A stretch of 7,579 nt of DNA from Lachnospiraceae bacterium. Lineage in GTDB: Bacteria > Bacillota > Clostridia > Lachnospirales > Lachnospiraceae. The position numbers were made by a program, and so were the translations under genes. The notes beneath the pieces are model-generated. The model was not told the DNA's origin and made no database searches. It saw nothing but the letters and a program-made list of their open reading frames with translations. Shown here piece by piece: positions 1 to 6,240 of this stretch (positions within the stretch are counted from its first letter, which is position 1; the number at the start of each line of letters is the position of its first letter). The stretch spans positions 1-7,579 of the forward strand of contig CAAGJU010000050.1 in assembly GCA_900770225.1 (NCBI GenBank). The letters are read 5' to 3'.

Positions 1-181
1 CATGGAGACTCCCAAGCCGAGACCTCCGCAGGCGTCGGTGGTTGGCGAATCCGAGGCGAAGCCGATGGATGAGCTTACCACCGCTACGCCGAGGACAAGC
101 GAGAGCGTGTCGAGGCTGGAAGTCTCCATGTGTGACAGTGGCTGTCAAAGTGTGAATAGTAATGATGCTTCCGGTATTGTT
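1..181 (+). ncRNA. Candidate structured RNA, family not recognised
   Basis: No protein reading frame here looks real, but the sequence folds extensively. Bases 1-10 (CATGGAGACT) pair perfectly with 121-130, and the stem continues inward as 12-14/117-119 and 16-18/114-116 with one mismatch and one bulge. Inside it lie a second arm (31-35 with 86-90, then 36-42 with 77-83), capped by 49-52/67-70 and 55-57/61-63 with apparent tandem G-A pairs between them, and a third arm (94-97/108-111, 99-100/105-106) closed by a GAGA loop of the GNRA type. Two further hairpins follow: 134-138/142-146 and 161-168/174-181. The GNRA loop and the G-U pairs favour transcription on the + strand. It does not match the cores I know for the TPP, SAM, FMN, lysine, cobalamin, glycine or T-box leaders, RNase P, tmRNA or SRP RNA. 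The 5' end may lie outside the window and no U-tract terminator is visible, so the limits are approximate. It could be a cis leader or a free-standing RNA; the separate promoter before pheA argues for the latter. Confidence 0.55.
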
Positions 182-218
182 ATGGTTGTGTAAAGCCGTC
201 GAAAACTATGCGTTAATA

Positions 219-247
219 TTTCCAATAAGATTTGTTTTTGTTATAAT
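219..247 (+). promoter_or_regulatory. Sigma-A promoter of pheA (extended -10)
   Basis: A perfect TATAAT lies at 242-247, preceded by TG at 239-240 to give an extended -10 (TGTTATAAT). Seventeen bases upstream, TTTCCA (219-224) matches the -35 consensus at four of six positions. Transcription would start near 254, leaving about 29 untranslated bases before the pheA start. This is too short for an attenuator or T-box, so phenylalanine control of pheA probably acts at the enzyme level or through a repressor. Confidence 0.7.
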
Positions 248-282
248 TTTTTATTAGATTATAGAGGGCGAGGCAGGGAAAT

Positions 283-1413
283 ATGACAGATCTTGATAAA
301 TACAGAGAGCAGATTGATGAGACAGACAGTCAGATCGTTCAGCTTTTCGAGAAGAGAATGCGGCTGTCTGAAGATGTGGCGAGATATAAGATCCAGAGCG
401 GCAGGGCTGTTTACGACGCAAAGCGCGAGAAGCAGAAGATCGAAACAGTCAGCGGCATGGCGGACAACGCGTTCAACAGGATGGCACTGAAGGAGCTCTT
501 TGAGCAGCTCATGGCAGTCAGCCGCCGGAGACAGTACCAGCTGATGACGGAGAACGGCGTACCGCTCCCGTTCAGCTACAGAACGCTCGACAAGCTGTAT
601 TTTCATCATGCGAGAGTCGTTTTTCAGGGCGTCGAGGGAGCATACAGCTTCGAGGCCATGAAGACATTTTTTGACGGGTCCATCGAGACGGAGCATGTGC
701 GGACGTGGAAAGAGGCCATGCAGAAGATCAGCAGTGATGAAGCCGATTATGCTGTTCTTCCGATCGAGAATTCAACGGCTGGCAGTGTGTCCGACATCTA
801 TGATCTGCTGCTCGACTATGACAATTACATCGTCGGTGAGCAGATCATTCCGATCGATCACATGCTGATGGCACTTCCGGGTGCGACGATGGACAGTATT
901 AAAACCGTCTATTCACATCCGCAGGCACTGGCACAGTGCAGGGATTTCCTGAACGGACATCCTGGCTGGGAACAGATCCAGGTGCTGAATACGGCCATGG
1001 CGGCGGAGAAGGTCGCAAGAGAGGGAAGGACTGATCAGGCGGCGATCGCCAGCCGTTCGGCGGCAGAATGCTACGGACTTCAGATTCTGCAGGATTCCGG
1101 ACTGTCGAAGGAGCAGAATTCCACACGGTTTGTGATCATCTCGCATAATCGTGCTTTTGTAAAGGACGCACAGAAGATCAGCATCTGTTTCGGTCTTCCG
1201 CATGCCTGCGGCACGCTGTACAACATGCTCAGCCATATCGTTTTCAATGGCCTGAACATGACGAAGATCGAGTCAAGACCCATACCGGAACGTCCGTTTG
1301 AATATCGCTTTTTCATTGATTTCGAAGGTAATCTTGCCGATCCGGCTGTCCGCAATGCCCTTCGCGGCATCGAGGCGGAAGCAGGAGAGCTGAAACTGCT
1401 CGGAAATTATTAA
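283..1413 (+). CDS. pheA: Bifunctional chorismate mutase / prephenate dehydratase (P-protein)
   Basis: Cytosolic enzyme of phenylalanine synthesis that rearranges chorismate to prephenate and then decarboxylates and dehydrates prephenate to phenylpyruvate. Three domains are visible. Residues 1-90 are an AroQ-type chorismate mutase with the expected active-site set: R8, R25, K36, D45, R48, E49, S80 and Q84 align with R11, R28, K39, D48, R51, E52, S84 and Q88 of E. coli PheA. Residues about 108-290 are prephenate dehydratase, with the catalytic-threonine motif N279-S-T-R-F283. Residues about 295-376 are an ACT domain with E330-S-R-P333; the usual GALV phenylalanine-binding motif appears as G310-T-L-Y. 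At 376 aa it is close to the E. coli length (386). Feedback inhibition by phenylalanine is therefore expected from the family. The start follows a modest GGCAGGG ribosome site and puts the chorismate mutase helix at the N-terminus as usual. It has its own promoter and is followed 146 bases later by the Ppx gene. Confidence 0.96.
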   Translation: MTDLDKYREQIDETDSQIVQLFEKRMRLSEDVARYKIQSGRAVYDAKREKQKIETVSGMADNAFNRMALKELFEQLMAVSRRRQYQLMTENGVPLPFSYRTLDKLYFHHARVVFQGVEGAYSFEAMKTFFDGSIETEHVRTWKEAMQKISSDEADYAVLPIENSTAGSVSDIYDLLLDYDNYIVGEQIIPIDHMLMALPGATMDSIKTVYSHPQALAQCRDFLNGHPGWEQIQVLNTAMAAEKVAREGRTDQAAIASRSAAECYGLQILQDSGLSKEQNSTRFVIISHNRAFVKDAQKISICFGLPHACGTLYNMLSHIVFNGLNMTKIESRPIPERPFEYRFFIDFEGNLADPAVRNALRGIEAEAGELKLLGNY

Positions 1414-1426
1414 CTGCGGTTGTGGT

Positions 1427-1523
1427 CCTGCCGGCAGGCAGCACATAAAACGCAGGAGAGAAGTCAGCTAACTGCTGAAGAAGTGTCTTGCAAAACTGCT
1501 GAAGGACAGCGCTGCACAGCAGT
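1427..1523 (+). other. pheA-ppx spacer with palindrome and duplicated pairing element
   Basis: Thirteen bases after the pheA stop is a perfect 12-bp palindrome, CCTGCCGGCAGG (1427-1438), with no U-tract after it. Further on, AACTGCTGAAG occurs twice (1470-1480 and 1494-1504). ACTGCTG in the second copy (1495-1501) can pair with CAGCAGT at 1517-1523, and so can the first copy (1471-1477); the first copy also forms its own small hairpin (TCAGC/GCTGA, 1464-1478). The alternatives are mutually exclusive. No consensus promoter was seen, so read-through from pheA into the Ppx gene is plausible. Function is unknown. Confidence 0.35.
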
Positions 1524-1559
1524 CAGGCGAATAGACAGAGATCATAACAGGAGGAGAAG

Positions 1560-3110
1560 ATGGCAGTCAGAATTTATGCCGCCGTGGACATCGGCACCTA
1601 TGATGTCACGCTTGAGATATTTGAAATTTCGCCAAAGGGAATTCACAGCGTTGACCGTATCCGGCATCGCCTGGAACTGGGCAAAGAGGCATTTTCTGCC
1701 TCCAGGAAGATCGGGCCGGAGATGGTGGATGAACTCTGTCAGGTCCTCATGGATTTCCGCAGGATCATGAAGAGCTACCATGTCGACGTGTACCGCGCGA
1801 TCGCCACGACGGCGCTGCGCGAAGCCAAGAATTCGCTTTTTATCCTGGGCAAGATCCGCCACACTTCGGGATTTGATGTACAGATCCTCAGCAACTCGGA
1901 ACAGCGTTTCCTGAGCTACAAGGCGATCGCCTCGATCGAGAGCAACTTCGAGGAAATGATCCGCCATGGTACGGCTATTATCGATGTGGGCGGCGGCAGC
2001 TCGCAGATCTCTGTCTTTGATCATTCAGAGCTGATCTGTACGCAGAATCTGCAGATGGGCAGTCTGCGTATCCGTGAGCGCCTGATGACGGCGACAACCG
2101 AGAGCTCGGATTATGAAAAACTGGTCGATCAGCTGATCAGCTATAACCTCAGAAATTTCAAGGCCATGTACCTGAAGGATCATCAGATCGAAAATCTGAT
2201 CTTTTCCGGTGCGGATTTCTTCACCGGCATGCTTTTCCGTGATCCCCGCCACCGCGACCGCGCGACGCGGATCCTGACGAGAGAGGATTTTACCCGCTGG
2301 TATCTGAAGGTGGAGCGCAAGTCGCTGCAGGATATCGCCATTCAGAATAATGTCTCGATGGAATCTGCTTCGCTCCTGCGGCCGACGTCGATCATCTATG
2401 CCAGGATCGTGGATCTGCTGAGTCCGGTGCAGATCTGGGCGCCTGGCACACACCTTTCCCGCGGACTCGCCTATGAATATGCCGAGACCAACGGGATTCT
2501 GAAAGCCCGTCATGATTTTGCCAACGATATCGTCACCTGCACAAAAAATATTGCCCGCCGTTACGGCGTCAGCCTGCCGCATATCAACAATATGGAGCTC
2601 ACGGCGCTGTCTGTATTTCAGGCAACAGAGCCGCTGCACGGCCTTGGCGAACGGCAGAAGCTGATGCTCCGCGTGGCTGTCATGCTGCACGATGTCGGCA
2701 AGTATATCAGCTACAACAATATCGGTGAAAATACCTACAATATCATCATGAGCAATGAGATCATCGGTCTTACGCATCTGGAGCGGGAGATCATTGCCCT
2801 CGCCGGCCGGTATATGACAGAAGAGTTTGATGATTATGAGGATCTGGTGGAGCACAGCAGCCTCAACCGCGAGGACTATCTGATCGTGGCTGAATTTACG
2901 GCGATCATGCGTCTGGCCAACGGACTTGACCGCAGCCATATGCAGAAGATCACCGGCATCAGCACGGAGCTGAAGAAGAAAAAGCTCGCCATCAGTCTGG
3001 AAGTCAACAGCGATTATGTGCTGGAAAACAGCCTGATCGGCAGTGAGGCAGATTTCTTTGAAGAGGTCTTCGGCGTGCGGCCTGTGATCCGCACAAGACG
3101 GACGCTTTAA
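1560..3110 (+). CDS. Ppx/GppA-family phosphatase with C-terminal HD domain
   Basis: Probable exopolyphosphatase or guanosine-pentaphosphate phosphatase homologue, cytosolic, expected to release phosphate from polyphosphate. Residues about 4-300 form the ASKHA-type Ppx/GppA fold: D10-I-G-T-Y-D in the first phosphate loop, A82-T-T-A-L-R-E in the second conserved block (R87), S111-N-S-E-Q around a conserved glutamate (E114), and D142-V-G-G-G-S-S-Q149 in the second phosphate loop. Residues about 320-500 form an HD domain with H341, H377-D378 and the L-D457-R-S-H element. Length (516 aa) is typical of the long HD-bearing class. Several usual residues are changed: GSNS is GTYD, the ST-E glutamate is Q149, and the HHKHS-type histidines after the HD pair are I388-G-E-N-T. 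A strong AGGAGG site at 1549-1554, five bases from ATG, fixes the start. Its position 206 bases before ppk1 supports a polyphosphate role; whether it hydrolyses polyphosphate, ppGpp or only binds a ligand is open. Confidence 0.88.
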   Translation: MAVRIYAAVDIGTYDVTLEIFEISPKGIHSVDRIRHRLELGKEAFSASRKIGPEMVDELCQVLMDFRRIMKSYHVDVYRAIATTALREAKNSLFILGKIRHTSGFDVQILSNSEQRFLSYKAIASIESNFEEMIRHGTAIIDVGGGSSQISVFDHSELICTQNLQMGSLRIRERLMTATTESSDYEKLVDQLISYNLRNFKAMYLKDHQIENLIFSGADFFTGMLFRDPRHRDRATRILTREDFTRWYLKVERKSLQDIAIQNNVSMESASLLRPTSIIYARIVDLLSPVQIWAPGTHLSRGLAYEYAETNGILKARHDFANDIVTCTKNIARRYGVSLPHINNMELTALSVFQATEPLHGLGERQKLMLRVAVMLHDVGKYISYNNIGENTYNIIMSNEIIGLTHLEREIIALAGRYMTEEFDDYEDLVEHSSLNREDYLIVAEFTAIMRLANGLDRSHMQKITGISTELKKKKLAISLEVNSDYVLENSLIGSEADFFEEVFGVRPVIRTRRTL

Positions 3111-3115
3111 TTTCG

Positions 3116-3173
3116 AGCCACAGCCGGAAGAAAGCATTCTGAAAAAAATTTCAGGCTCATCCGGCAGGCTTTT
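3116..3173 (+). terminator. Possible weak terminator after the Ppx gene
   Basis: Just after the Ppx stop, AGCC (3116-3119) and GCCGGA (3123-3128) can pair with TCCGGC (3160-3165) and GGCT (3167-3170). The loop contains its own six-pair hairpin, CTGAAA (3139-3144) with TTTCAG (3149-3154). The stem is followed by only a short TTTT run, so termination would be partial at best. The right arm overlaps the first unit of the tandem repeat, so this pairing could also be a by-product of the repeat. Confidence 0.35.
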
Positions 3174-3271
3174 CCGAAATAAATATTGTGTATCTGGCAG
3201 GCTTTTCCGGAATAAATACTGTGTGTATCTGGCAGGTTTTTATGGAATAAATATTACGTGCATCTGGCAGG
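3159..3271 (+). repeat. Degenerate ~35-bp tandem repeat in the ppk leader
   Basis: Three consecutive units, 3159-3191 (33 bp), 3192-3226 (35 bp) and 3227-3261 (35 bp), are followed by a 10-bp partial fourth unit at 3262-3271. Each begins ATCYGGCAGG, continues with a T-run, and has an AATAAATA core before ending in a GTGT- or CGTG-type tail. Units differ by a few substitutions and one 2-bp gap, so they are not a very recent expansion. They end 45 bases before the ppk start. The period is not that of a PhoP box array (11 bp), and there are no unique spacers as in CRISPR. They may be multiple binding sites or simple slippage. Confidence 0.8.
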
Positions 3272-3272
3272 C

Positions 3273-3290
3273 CGGCCAGAAAAAAGGCCG
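3273..3290 (+). other. Small GC hairpin before ppk
   Basis: CGGCC (3273-3277) and GGCCG (3286-3290) form a five-pair stem around an eight-base A-rich loop, directly after the last repeat fragment and about a dozen bases before the G-rich ribosome site of ppk (3303-3307). It is not followed by a U-tract. It could affect translation start of ppk but is short enough to be chance. Confidence 0.3.
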
Positions 3291-3316
3291 ACGTTTAAAG
3301 CAGGGGGAAAATAACC

Positions 3317-5467
3317 ATGCGTGAAGAGTATAAGGAATATGCAAAAGATGAGTATTTCTGGAACCGTGAGCTCTCCTGGATCGGTTTTGATGAGAGGATC
3401 CTGAGCGAGGCGGAGGACAGCCGGATTCCGCTTTTTGAGCGTCTGAAATTCGAGAGCATCGTGTCCTCGAACCTGGATGAGTTCTATATGGTCCGTGTGG
3501 CGTCCCTGAAGGACATGGTCCACACCAATTACAAGAAGAAAGATATCGCGGGCATGACGCCGCAGGAACAGCTGGATGCAATATCCCTGCGCACGCATGA
3601 ACTCGTGAAGCACCAGTATCATAATTACAATGACAGCCTTCTTCCGTCTCTGGAAAAAGTCGGCCTTCACGTACACGGCAGCAGTGAGGCACTGACGCCT
3701 GCACAGGAAAAATACATTGATGAATACTTTGACAGCAATGTCTATCCGGTGCTCACGCCGATGGCCATGGATTCCTCAAGGCCGTTCCCGCTGATCCGAA
3801 ACAAGACGCTGAATATCGGCGCTCTGATCCGGAAGAAAAATGAAAAGGAAGGCCGTGAATTTTTCGCCACGGTCCAGGTGCCGTCGGTACTGCCGAGATT
3901 CATCGATCTGCCGGAAGAGGACGGATCCCGCGCGATCATCCTGATGGATGAGGTGATCGACCGGAACATCAGCAAGCTGTTCCTCGGCTATGATGTGATC
4001 TGCACACAGCCGTATCGGATTATGCGCAACGCCGAGCTCGGTATCGATGAGGAAGAGGCGGCGGATCTGCTGGTGGAGATCAGCAAATCGCTGAAAAAGA
4101 GACAGTGGGGAGAAGTCATCCGTCTGGAGGTGGAAGACGGCATTGAACCGCAGCTTCTGAAGATCCTGAAGGATGAATTCCGGGTGCGTGAGGACGATAT
4201 TTTCTATATTAACGGACCGATCGACCTGACATTCCTGATGAAGCTGTACGGTATTTCCGGCTTCGACGCCTACAAGTTGGAGCAGCATACGCCTGCCGAA
4301 GTGCCGGAACTGCAGAATGACGATGATATTTTTACAAATATCCGAAAGGGCGATATTTTTCTGCATCACCCCTATCAGTCCTTCCAGCCCGTGGTTGACT
4401 TCGTGCGCCAGGCAGCGCGTGACCCTGAGGTGCTCGCTATCAAGCAGACGCTCTACCGTGTGTCCGGTCATTCGCCGATCATCGCGGCACTCGCAGAGGC
4501 GGCGGAGAATGGCAAGCAGGTTACCGCACTTGTCGAGCTGAAGGCACGCTTCGATGAGGAAAATAATATTGTCTGGGCGCAGAAGCTTGAGAAAGCCGGC
4601 TGTCACGTCATCTACGGTCTCGTAGGGCTCAAGACCCACAGCAAGATCACCCTGGTCGTGCGGCGCGAGGAAGACGGTATCCGCCGCTATGTCCATCTGG
4701 GTACCGGCAACTACAACGATTCTACGGCCAAACTCTACACTGACTGCGGCATTCTCACCTGCAACGAGGGCATCGGCGAAGACGCGACGGCTGTCTTCAA
4801 TATGATCTCAGGCTATTCCGAGCCGGATTCCTGGAACAGCCTGATCGTAGCACCGATCTGGATGCGCGACCGCTTCCTGCACATGATCCGCATGGAGGAA
4901 AAACATGCGAGAGAGGGCAAAAAAGCAAGAATCGTAGCGAAGATGAACTCGCTCTGCGATGCGGAGATCATCGCGGCGCTGTACAAGGCGTCAGCAGCAG
5001 GGGTGAAGATCGATCTCATCGTCCGCGGCATCTGCTGCCTGAAGACGGGACTGCCCGGTCTGAGCGAAAATATCACTGTCCGCTCGATCGTAGGCAATTA
5101 TCTGGAGCACGCGAGAATCTTCTATTTTTATAACGACGGCGAAGAAGATGTCTTCATGGGTTCTGCCGACTGGATGCCGAGGAACCTCGACAAGCGGGTG
5201 GAGATCGTATTCCCGCTCCTCGATGAGAAGACAAAGAAGGAGGCCATGCATATCCTGGAGATCCAGCTGGCCGACAATACACGTGCCCGCGTTATGCAGC
5301 CGGACGGCTCCTATGTGCAGCTCAAACCGGAGGACGGTGCAGAGCCGATCTGCGCACAGGATTACTTCTGTAAGTATGCGGACAGCAAGGTGATCCACAA
5401 TGAGGTGAAGGAGACCAGAATCTTCATTCCGGCTGTGCCGCCGGAAGAGCAGGCACCGCAGGTGTGA
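3317..5467 (+). CDS. ppk1: Polyphosphate kinase (PPK1)
   Basis: Catalyses reversible transfer of the ATP gamma-phosphate to inorganic polyphosphate; usually a membrane-associated or peripheral oligomer. The four-domain PPK1 plan is visible: an N domain (about 12-120) opening with the typical W-N-R-E-L-S-W and S-S-N-L-D-E-F motifs, a head domain (about 120-320), and two phospholipase D-like catalytic domains (about 325-500 and 505-680). The autophosphorylated histidine is H460 in H-L-G-T-G-N-Y-N, the second conserved histidine is H598 in E-H-A-R, and R381 and R411 match the phosphate/magnesium arginines R375 and R405 of E. coli Ppk. The G-L-K-T-H-S-K block and the S-A-D-W-M-P-R-N motif are intact. 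At 716 aa it is slightly longer than the E. coli enzyme (688), with a charged C-terminal tail. It follows the Ppx-HD gene on the same strand, a common pairing. The start is set by a G-rich site (3303-3307) and full N-domain alignment. The leader carries a tandem repeat that may regulate it. Confidence 0.97.
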   Translation: MREEYKEYAKDEYFWNRELSWIGFDERILSEAEDSRIPLFERLKFESIVSSNLDEFYMVRVASLKDMVHTNYKKKDIAGMTPQEQLDAISLRTHELVKHQYHNYNDSLLPSLEKVGLHVHGSSEALTPAQEKYIDEYFDSNVYPVLTPMAMDSSRPFPLIRNKTLNIGALIRKKNEKEGREFFATVQVPSVLPRFIDLPEEDGSRAIILMDEVIDRNISKLFLGYDVICTQPYRIMRNAELGIDEEEAADLLVEISKSLKKRQWGEVIRLEVEDGIEPQLLKILKDEFRVREDDIFYINGPIDLTFLMKLYGISGFDAYKLEQHTPAEVPELQNDDDIFTNIRKGDIFLHHPYQSFQPVVDFVRQAARDPEVLAIKQTLYRVSGHSPIIAALAEAAENGKQVTALVELKARFDEENNIVWAQKLEKAGCHVIYGLVGLKTHSKITLVVRREEDGIRRYVHLGTGNYNDSTAKLYTDCGILTCNEGIGEDATAVFNMISGYSEPDSWNSLIVAPIWMRDRFLHMIRMEEKHAREGKKARIVAKMNSLCDAEIIAALYKASAAGVKIDLIVRGICCLKTGLPGLSENITVRSIVGNYLEHARIFYFYNDGEEDVFMGSADWMPRNLDKRVEIVFPLLDEKTKKEAMHILEIQLADNTRARVMQPDGSYVQLKPEDGAEPICAQDYFCKYADSKVIHNEVKETRIFIPAVPPEEQAPQV

Positions 5468-5475
5468 GCATGGAA

Positions 5476-5550
5476 AGGCCTTTCGAAAACGCATGCATTC
5501 TCTTACACACGCTTCGCGTGTGACGAGTCTGCATGCGATTCGAAGGGCTT
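5476..5550. repeat. Long, nearly perfect hairpin (75 bp) after ppk
   Basis: Three nested inverted blocks share one centre. The outer block 5476-5487 pairs with 5539-5550 over 12 positions (two as G-U). The middle block CGCATGCA (5490-5497) pairs with TGCATGCG (5530-5537). The inner block CACACGC (5506-5512) pairs with GCGTGTG (5516-5522) around a TTC loop. A further CTC/GAG pairing (5500-5502/5525-5527) fills part of the internal loop. Neither flank has a U-tract, so it is not a classical intrinsic terminator in either direction, though it lies 8 bases after the ppk stop and could protect the 3' end of the ppk message or stop polymerase with help. It could also be a palindromic mobile repeat (REP/MITE-like); no other copy is in the window. 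Confidence 0.8.
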
Positions 5551-5580
5551 ATACCATTTATGTTTCTGAATTGTAAGATG

Positions 5581-5611
5581 AAATTCATTCATGTCATTGA
5601 CAAATGAATTT
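5581..5611. promoter_or_regulatory. Operator-like inverted repeat overlapping the ilvN -35
   Basis: AAATTCATT (5581-5589) is repeated in inverted form as AATGAATTT (5603-5611), with 13 bases between. The right arm abuts the -35 TTGACA (5597-5602), which lies within the spacer. The geometry suits a dimeric repressor that would block polymerase. No known factor is identified. The arms are AT-rich, so chance pairing is possible. Confidence 0.4.
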
Positions 5612-5625
5612 TAGCATTATAGAAT
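5597..5625 (+). promoter_or_regulatory. Sigma-A promoter of ilvN-ilvC
   Basis: A perfect -35 TTGACA (5597-5602) is separated by 17 bases from TAGAAT (5620-5625), which matches the -10 consensus at five of six positions. Transcription would start near 5632, giving an untranslated leader of about 24 bases. That leaves no room for a T-box or a leader-peptide attenuator, in contrast to many ilv operons. Confidence 0.8.
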
Positions 5626-5655
5626 AGGGCTCGTGTTGAGAAAGGAAGACCACTG

Positions 5656-6156
5656 ATGAAGCATCGTATTTTATCTCTTCTGGTCGATAATACGTCCGGT
5701 GTTCTGTCGAGGATCGCGGGTCTTTTTGCAAGACGTGGTTATAATATCGACAGCATCACGGCGGGTGTGACCATGGATCCGCGTTTTACCAGAATAACGA
5801 TTGTGACAAGCGGCGACGACCTCGTGCTGGAGCAGATCACGCGCCAGGTGGAAAAACAGGAAGACGTTCGACATGTCAAGGTCCTTGACCTGGATGACAG
5901 TGTTATCCGTGAGATGATTCTTGTCAAAGTAAAGGCGTCGGAAGCGGAGAGACAGGATGTGATCGCCCTTGCCAATGTATTCCGTGCGAATATCGTCGAT
6001 GTGGGAGAAAATTCCCTGATCATCGAACTGACGGGCGGACAGAACAAGCTTACAGCTTTTCTGAAGCTGCTCTCCGGACATGAGATTCTGGAGCTTGCGA
6101 GAACAGGCATTGCGGGACTGCGCAGAGGCGCAGATGATGTCATCTGGCTCGACTGA
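5656..6156 (+). CDS. ilvN: Acetolactate synthase small (regulatory) subunit
   Basis: Regulatory subunit of acetohydroxyacid synthase, which joins two pyruvates, or pyruvate and 2-oxobutyrate, at the first common step of valine, leucine and isoleucine synthesis. It has no catalytic residues; it binds the large subunit, raises its activity and confers valine inhibition. Residues about 3-75 are an ACT domain with the signature D11-N-T-S-G-V-L-S-R followed by G-L-F and R-G-Y-N-I; N12 and G15 match N11 and G14 of E. coli IlvH, at the valine site, so feedback control is expected. Residues about 80-160 are the C-terminal small-subunit domain. At 166 aa it is the normal bacterial length (IlvH 163). 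An AAGGAAG ribosome site lies about eight bases before ATG. The large subunit gene ilvB is not adjacent; instead ilvC follows after 131 bases and is likely co-transcribed. Confidence 0.95.
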   Translation: MKHRILSLLVDNTSGVLSRIAGLFARRGYNIDSITAGVTMDPRFTRITIVTSGDDLVLEQITRQVEKQEDVRHVKVLDLDDSVIREMILVKVKASEAERQDVIALANVFRANIVDVGENSLIIELTGGQNKLTAFLKLLSGHEILELARTGIAGLRRGADDVIWLD

Positions 6157-6172
6157 TTTTGACTGATACAGA

Positions 6173-6234
6173 CAGCTAAGGAATGCTCCTCAACTGGCCT
6201 GAATAATCAGAGCAGCTAAGGAATTCTCCTTAAC
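6173..6234 (+). repeat. Duplicated 22-bp element between ilvN and ilvC
   Basis: The element at 6173-6194 recurs at 6213-6234 with two substitutions in 22 bases and a 40-bp period. Both copies begin CAGCTAAGGAAT and end in CAAC or TAAC. The second copy forms a six-pair hairpin (TAAGGA 6217-6222 with TCCTTA 6227-6232, loop ATTC); the first forms the same with one A-C mismatch. Each holds a TCCT that could compete for the ilvC ribosome site. No matching promoter was found in this spacer. Confidence 0.7.
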
Positions 6235-6240
6235 CATATA

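Noticed and set aside
2..193. 63-codon open frame at the left edge
   Set aside because: Composition is low-information, there is no ribosome site in view, and the same bases form an extensive RNA fold that explains them better.
2025..3137. 370-codon open frame on the minus strand opposite the Ppx gene
   Set aside because: It is antisense to a clear Ppx-HD protein and has no recognisable domain; such frames arise from the codon pattern of the real gene.
3159..3271. CRISPR array
   Set aside because: Units are contiguous and degenerate, with no unique spacers between identical repeats, and there are no cas genes.
3776..4696. 306-codon open frame on the minus strand opposite ppk1
   Set aside because: Antisense shadow of a fully conserved PPK1 with no family resemblance of its own.
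5626..5655. T-box or leader-peptide attenuator before ilvN
   Set aside because: Only about 24 bases separate the predicted transcript start from the start codon, and no T-box core or codon-rich leader is seen.
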